Positions 60,076 through 64,000 of a stretch of 64,000 nucleotides of DNA are shown here, piece after piece. A program made the position numbers and the translations under genes. Under the pieces are notes generated by a model. It ran no database searches. It had not been told where the DNA came from and saw nothing but the letters and a program-made list of their open reading frames with translations. Position 1 is the first letter of the stretch. Every line of letters starts with the position of its first letter. Location of the stretch: assembly GCA_964612425.1 (NCBI GenBank), contig CAZTDX010000006.1:26078-90077 (forward strand), given 5' to 3'. The stretch comes from CAUJGP01 sp964612425. GTDB taxonomy: Bacteria > Bdellovibrionota > Bdellovibrionia > Bdellovibrionales > Bdellovibrionaceae.

Positions 60076-61688
60076 TCCACCTTGAATGTTGTGGGCAAAT
60101 TTGAATTATAATGAATATCGTTGAGTGGTGCACCATTGAGTCGATATCCATAATATAAGTTGATCAACTTGCCTTTTAAAGGAGTGAGGCTTCCTTCAAA
60201 AATAGTTCCTGTCATGGTTCCACTGAGTTCGATATTGGAATAAGCCGGTAAAAGTGAGTTCACATCACCATTCCAAAAAGTAAAGGTGTTACCACTTTTT
60301 TGGAAATACCTATAATCTTCACCTTCTTTAACTTGAGCCACAATGAAGATATCGGCAGTTTGGTGCTGATGTTGATAGTTGGGCGTCAATTCAAGATCGA
60401 TTGTAGTAGGAGTTTGAGAATTAACGACAGATTTATTTAACGGCGATCTCACTCCGTTTTGAGAATTGAAAAACTCAGAAGGAAAATATCCATAGTCAGA
60501 AATTCGACCAATTTTGCAAGTCTCTACATCGTTTTTATGATGACTCATGCATAATCCAAATCCAATGTTATATCCGCCGAGTCCTTCATCGCAAGAGTTT
60601 TCACTGCGACCAAAGAGCATACACAATCCCACGCCTAAGTTAGGGGAACCTTTTGCGTCGATACAGTCATTAAAGTCACCGCCAGAAAGCATGCATAAAC
60701 CAAAGCCGATATTGGTCCCATCTCTTCCGGACTTACATTCATTTTTTGTTTTATCATAGTTCATCATGCATAGCCCAAAACCAGTGTTATCTGCGCCCAA
60801 ACCTTTTTTGCAGTCGTCGTAACTAGCTTGATAATTAAATTTTTGTGTGGACTTATCAATATAAGAAGGGCGACCGGCGGCCATACATAAACCAAATCCG
60901 GTATTATCATTGTATAGTGCATCGTAATAGCAATAATCTCTAGGGATGAAGGAGTCATCAGGCATTCTTGCGGCTAAGCACATCCCACTTCCAATATTAT
61001 TGCCACCAAGAAGATTATCACAGTGAGATTCGGGTCTGCCAGAAGCAATGCAAATTCCATATCCCACGTTGAGGGAGCCAATAGCTTGATTACAGTATTT
61101 TTGTTTGATTCCGGCGATCATGCAAAGCCCATAACCTAAATTGTTTAAACCAAGAGAACTAGTGCTGCAATCTCCGCTTCGCTTAGAAGCCTTACAGATT
61201 CCATAGCCAATATTATAATTACCGAGGGCAAGATTACAATCCAGGGGTGAGTTTTCCATGTTCATAATACAAAGTCCAAAACCTGTGTTGACGCCTCCTA
61301 AAGAAATTTCGCATTCGCTTTCTAATCGACCTGCGGCTAAGCACAGACCAGCGCCTGTATTCACTGATCCAATCAGCTTGTAACATGAAGCTAAATCACG
61401 AGTGTACTTTGAAGCATAGCATAGTGCGAAGCCAAGGTTGTTTCCTCCGAGGGAGGGAAGACAGGCTTCGCGATTGCCTCTCTGGGAGGCTATGCAAAAT
61501 CCATATCCAATATTGCTGTTGCCAAGAGCCAATTCACAGTCGTCTTTATTTTTGTGAGCCGCCATGCAGAGCCCATAACCAATGTTTGGTCCTCCCAGAG
61601 AATAAAAACACTGTGCCGGTGGCCAACCATCAGCTAAACACAATTTGTAGCCTACATCGGCTAAATCAGTATTTTGAAATAAAATCAT
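60072..61688 (-). CDS. Cys-rich N-x-G-[YF]-G-[LI]-C repeat protein (probably the C-terminal half of a longer protein)
   Basis: From the first ATG (61688) the product has 538 residues. About 17 tandem units of about 22 residues, each like N-[IT]-G-[YF]-G-[LI]-C-M-A...C...LGG with two Cys, fill residues 1-350. A beta-rich C-terminal domain follows (VNSQTPTTIDLELTPNYQHQHQTADIFIVAQVKEGEDYRY region). No known family is recognised. The frame stays open upstream to 61874, directly after the stop of the secreted protease-like gene in the same frame, and no ATG/GTG/TTG lies between. Paired Cys suit an exported, disulfide-bonded solenoid, yet this form has no signal peptide. So it was probably once, or still is, joined to the upstream protein. 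Confidence 0.65.
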   Translation of the reverse strand: MILFQNTDLADVGYKLCLADGWPPAQCFYSLGGPNIGYGLCMAAHKNKDDCELALGNSNIGYGFCIASQRGNREACLPSLGGNNLGFALCYASKYTRDLASCYKLIGSVNTGAGLCLAAGRLESECEISLGGVNTGFGLCIMNMENSPLDCNLALGNYNIGYGICKASKRSGDCSTSSLGLNNLGYGLCMIAGIKQKYCNQAIGSLNVGYGICIASGRPESHCDNLLGGNNIGSGMCLAARMPDDSFIPRDYCYYDALYNDNTGFGLCMAAGRPSYIDKSTQKFNYQASYDDCKKGLGADNTGFGLCMMNYDKTKNECKSGRDGTNIGFGLCMLSGGDFNDCIDAKGSPNLGVGLCMLFGRSENSCDEGLGGYNIGFGLCMSHHKNDVETCKIGRISDYGYFPSEFFNSQNGVRSPLNKSVVNSQTPTTIDLELTPNYQHQHQTADIFIVAQVKEGEDYRYFQKSGNTFTFWNGDVNSLLPAYSNIELSGTMTGTIFEGSLTPLKGKLINLYYGYRLNGAPLNDIHYNSNLPTTFKVD

Positions 61689-61877
61689 AGAAAGTAAGGG
61701 AGAGGAGGCGTAGCCGTGTCGGAGGTGCTTAATTTCTTCGGCGAGGTCAAAGTCCCAGGCTAAGCTGTTGTGATAAGAGCTGTAAGACGTTTTATCGGTC
61801 TTAAGCCTCAGGGTGGCTGATGAGTCAGTAGCCGGTTTGGTTGGTTTGATGGGTGATTTCAGAAAAATATGGCGTTA
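61689..61877 (-). other. In-frame link between the protease-like gene and the Cys-repeat array, broken by TAA
   Basis: On the minus strand the stop TAA occupies 61877-61875. The next 62 codons (61874-61689) are open in the same frame and read as ordinary protein (for example YHNSLAWDFDLAEEIKHL) leading into the first repeat. There is no ribosome site, ATG, GTG or TTG. CTG 61862 is the only near-start. Confidence 0.75.
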
Positions 61878-63965
61878 AAACAAGAAGTTATCAATTTTAT
61901 TAAACTGAACCTCATACATTTGAGGTAACTTTTCTAATTTGAATCGCAAAAGTGGCCCTTCTAAAAGAATATGAATGAGGTCTGTTGGATGCAGACTTGG
62001 TTTTTCGTCCATAAGGACTCCGGTGGGATTTATATACGTACTCGTGAAACGGGAGGTATCAACAAAAAAGAGGGACTTTAAGTCGACAAGGTAAGCATGA
62101 TGTTGGGATTGAATTCGAATCATAGGCATAAAAGAGGGTGATGGTTCATTTTTTTCATTGAGGAGTCGACCATATTGATCAAGTTTAAATTTAATTTCAT
62201 CATATTCAGGTTTAGGCCCCATTAACTGAAATTCTATGACTCCATCGTGGATTGTTATCTTTTGGTTTTCGATTTTTAAAACTTCGCTACGGGTTGTACT
62301 GCCTAGAGTGAAGTTCAATTGAGCATGATCGTTTTTGTTTTTAAAATAATATTCAATGGTAGGATGAACTGTTTCTAATTTGAAATCTAAAAGTTTTAAA
62401 TAGGACTTTATCAATTCTTCCTTTGAATCAAACTCTGATGGGTCAACATAATGCTTTTGAATATCCAGTAAAGAATACATCAATGATTTGGAGAGAGGAA
62501 TTTCATTATTTTTAAGTTGGCCTTTTTTAGTCTCATCCTCTCGCTGAATTTGATGGACATAGGCTAAGAATTTATTTTTTAAGAGTGAAATAAAATCGGC
62601 ATTCATTGGAATGATTTTCTCGGAGCGAGGGACTCCATTCATCCATAGGCCCATTCTCCCTAGCATTGAGAGTCGAAAGAACTCTAAGGTGCGATCGGGA
62701 TTACCATCTACATAAAAGCCAACATGGTCAAAAAGTGTAAAGCCAAGAATAAAATTATTTTTATACTTTACACCGCTAGGGTAAATATTAAATTTGAGCC
62801 AATGATCAAAAGAGAGTTGGGATGATAATGGGCGTTGAGTTTGACCGATAGGGTCTGAGCCATCCGTTTTACCAAAACCACCACTATCAGTTCTACTAAA
62901 ACCACCACTGTCGGTTCTGCTGAAGCCACCGCCGTCACTTCGTCCAAAGCCGCCAAGTCGTTCTGTGGAAGGAATAATTTCAGAAGAGTCATCACCAAAA
63001 GTTCTATAGGTGAGTTCGTATCTTAAATGCCATTGTGTTTCACTGGTTAAACCTCTTTTATTTTTAAGATAGGCGTTAATTAAATCGGCAATGGGTTGAG
63101 CTGAAGTAAATAGGCTTCCAGGTTGGTGTCGTCGATTTCCTTTAGTAATACCAATGACAGAATATTGAAAGGTATTTTCTTTTAATAGACTTTCTAAAAC
63201 AGAGGGCAATTTAAATGTATGGCTTTTACTATAGGGAATAGGGCTATGAATTGTTAAAAGAGGAGAGCCACTCATGGCTGGTCCTAAAATAGCTTGGGCA
63301 TGGATTTCGTTCTCTACGGGAAGGTAGGTTAACTGTTCATGCTCACTTTGTGAGGTTCCAAAATTATATTGAGAATGATGTTCATAATTTTGGGAAAAGT
63401 GTTGTGATTCACTTTGTACCCAGTCGCCCTTTAATACAATATCGCTGAGGAAACCGCTATTAAAATTCATTCGAACAATAGCTTTTTTGGCGTTGCTTTG
63501 TTGGTTAAGCCAATCTTTAAATGCATCAATCGAGATCGTAATCAAATGTATTGAGTTATTCCATTCTGCCAAGGGTTCAAATAAATTGTTTTGAAATTCG
63601 ATGAGTTCAATATCGTCGTCGTTGTTGGCTAGGCGACCGAGAATTTGAGCAGGGGAAGTGCTGGCTTGATTTGTATTTGAATTCTGTGAGTGGAGTAATT
63701 GTCTATTAACAGTCAAGCTATCGCTACCTTGAGTAACGTGAGCTGATGTAATTCCAAATAGTCGCATTTTGCCGGAATCATCAATCAGTTTAAAAAGCAA
63801 ACACGAACCTTCCAATGAAACATTCTTTTGGGTGCCTTGGTCTTTATACTCTGAGGAGATGGGAACAAAACCATTAGAGATGGCTTTCGAAGCAGTACTG
63901 CTGAAGGCTGTATTGATAAAAAGAAGTATTAGAGTAGTTAATAGTAGTTTTACATTTATGAGCAT
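61875..63965 (-). CDS. Secreted trypsin-like serine protease-like protein
   Basis: The 696-residue precursor has a signal peptide (LLLTTLILLFINTAFSS). A chymotrypsin-like domain has its His in GITSAHVTQG, a possible Asp in the NDDDIELIEF segment, and Ser in GPAMSGSPLLT (G-x-x-x-S-G-S-P). Residues about 345-375 hold a tandem GGFSRTDS repeat. Several hundred beta- and helix-rich residues follow without a recognised domain (ending LPQMYEVQFNKIDNFLF). The same frame continues past the TAA into a Cys-repeat array. Substrate unknown; an exported role in digesting or binding other cells would be speculation. Confidence 0.72.
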   Translation of the reverse strand: MLINVKLLLTTLILLFINTAFSSTASKAISNGFVPISSEYKDQGTQKNVSLEGSCLLFKLIDDSGKMRLFGITSAHVTQGSDSLTVNRQLLHSQNSNTNQASTSPAQILGRLANNDDDIELIEFQNNLFEPLAEWNNSIHLITISIDAFKDWLNQQSNAKKAIVRMNFNSGFLSDIVLKGDWVQSESQHFSQNYEHHSQYNFGTSQSEHEQLTYLPVENEIHAQAILGPAMSGSPLLTIHSPIPYSKSHTFKLPSVLESLLKENTFQYSVIGITKGNRRHQPGSLFTSAQPIADLINAYLKNKRGLTSETQWHLRYELTYRTFGDDSSEIIPSTERLGGFGRSDGGGFSRTDSGGFSRTDSGGFGKTDGSDPIGQTQRPLSSQLSFDHWLKFNIYPSGVKYKNNFILGFTLFDHVGFYVDGNPDRTLEFFRLSMLGRMGLWMNGVPRSEKIIPMNADFISLLKNKFLAYVHQIQREDETKKGQLKNNEIPLSKSLMYSLLDIQKHYVDPSEFDSKEELIKSYLKLLDFKLETVHPTIEYYFKNKNDHAQLNFTLGSTTRSEVLKIENQKITIHDGVIEFQLMGPKPEYDEIKFKLDQYGRLLNEKNEPSPSFMPMIRIQSQHHAYLVDLKSLFFVDTSRFTSTYINPTGVLMDEKPSLHPTDLIHILLEGPLLRFKLEKLPQMYEVQFNKIDNFLF
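62871..62954 (-). repeat. 3.5 tandem 24-base repeats encoding GGFSRTDS
   Basis: Units at 62871, 62895 and 62919 plus a half unit at 62943 encode the eight-residue repeat GGFSRTDS with a few substitutions. It forms a flexible linker after the protease-like domain. Confidence 0.88.
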
Positions 63966-64000
63966 TTTAGGAACTCAAGATTTTATTGGTTAGTTCAGTA

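Noticed and set aside
1..64000. tRNA, rRNA or CRISPR arrays
   Set aside because: No cloverleaf with T-arm GGTTCRA pattern, no rRNA core sequence and no regularly spaced direct repeats were found in the intergenic gaps.

Overview
The window is an A+T-rich stretch of a Gram-negative chromosome (LPS genes kdsC and lptB, many lipoproteins and outer-membrane barrels). A Glt/AglRQS-type envelope complex, GatCAB, and abundant TPR, FHA and LysM envelope proteins suggest a Bdellovibrionota or other deltaproteobacterial-type organism; this placement is inference from gene content. One 10-N assembly gap (42896-42905) points to a draft or metagenome assembly. No tRNA, rRNA or CRISPR array was found.

Layout. 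1-4.9 kb: the 3' end of a groEL-like gene with its terminator, an amidohydrolase, a Fic protein with an operator-like palindrome over its start, a subtilisin-like protease and a Tyr-rich secreted protein. 5.0-21.6 kb: one long plus-strand run with many 1-4 base overlaps. It begins with kdsC and ends with lptC(A), lptB and rpoN, a classical LPS/sigma-54 gene order. Between kdsC and lptC sit ten genes for a trans-envelope machine: two outer-membrane barrels, three TPR proteins, a small secreted protein, an FHA/TonB-like protein, one ExbB/TolQ and two ExbD/TolR proteins. 21.6-33.5 kb: a short RadC-like protein, an LpoB-like lipoprotein pair, an esterase, prmC, murA, YceI, a DUF2817-type peptidase, SirB1, a degenerate SpoIIE phosphatase, citrate synthase and a HIT protein. 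33.5-43.2 kb: a candidate small RNA, a zinc-ribbon protein, a desaturase, a secreted hydrolase, an M3 peptidase, a beta-CASP nuclease and a phospholipase-D protein broken only by the gap.

43.2-50.9 kb: dusC, ligA, a RAYT transposase and gatCAB, overlaid with a dense family of short GGGGACG[G/C]AG motifs centred on the RAYT. 50.9-58.3 kb: Ppx/GppA, DUF192, a LysM/polyproline protein, PilZ, rho with a very long disordered N-terminus, zinc-free-type L31 and prfA. 58.7-64 kb: secreted proteins, a two-haem-motif lipoprotein, and a trypsin-like secreted protein whose reading frame continues, past a single TAA, into an array of about 17 Cys-rich repeats.

The strongest leads are: (1) the motif family around the RAYT, carried inside conserved codons of housekeeping genes; (2) the protease/Cys-repeat frame split by one stop codon; (3) the Glt-type machine nested in the kdsC-lpt-rpoN locus, with an apparent LptC-LptA fusion; (4) a candidate small transcript at 33.66-33.83 kb with overlapping tiny ORFs.
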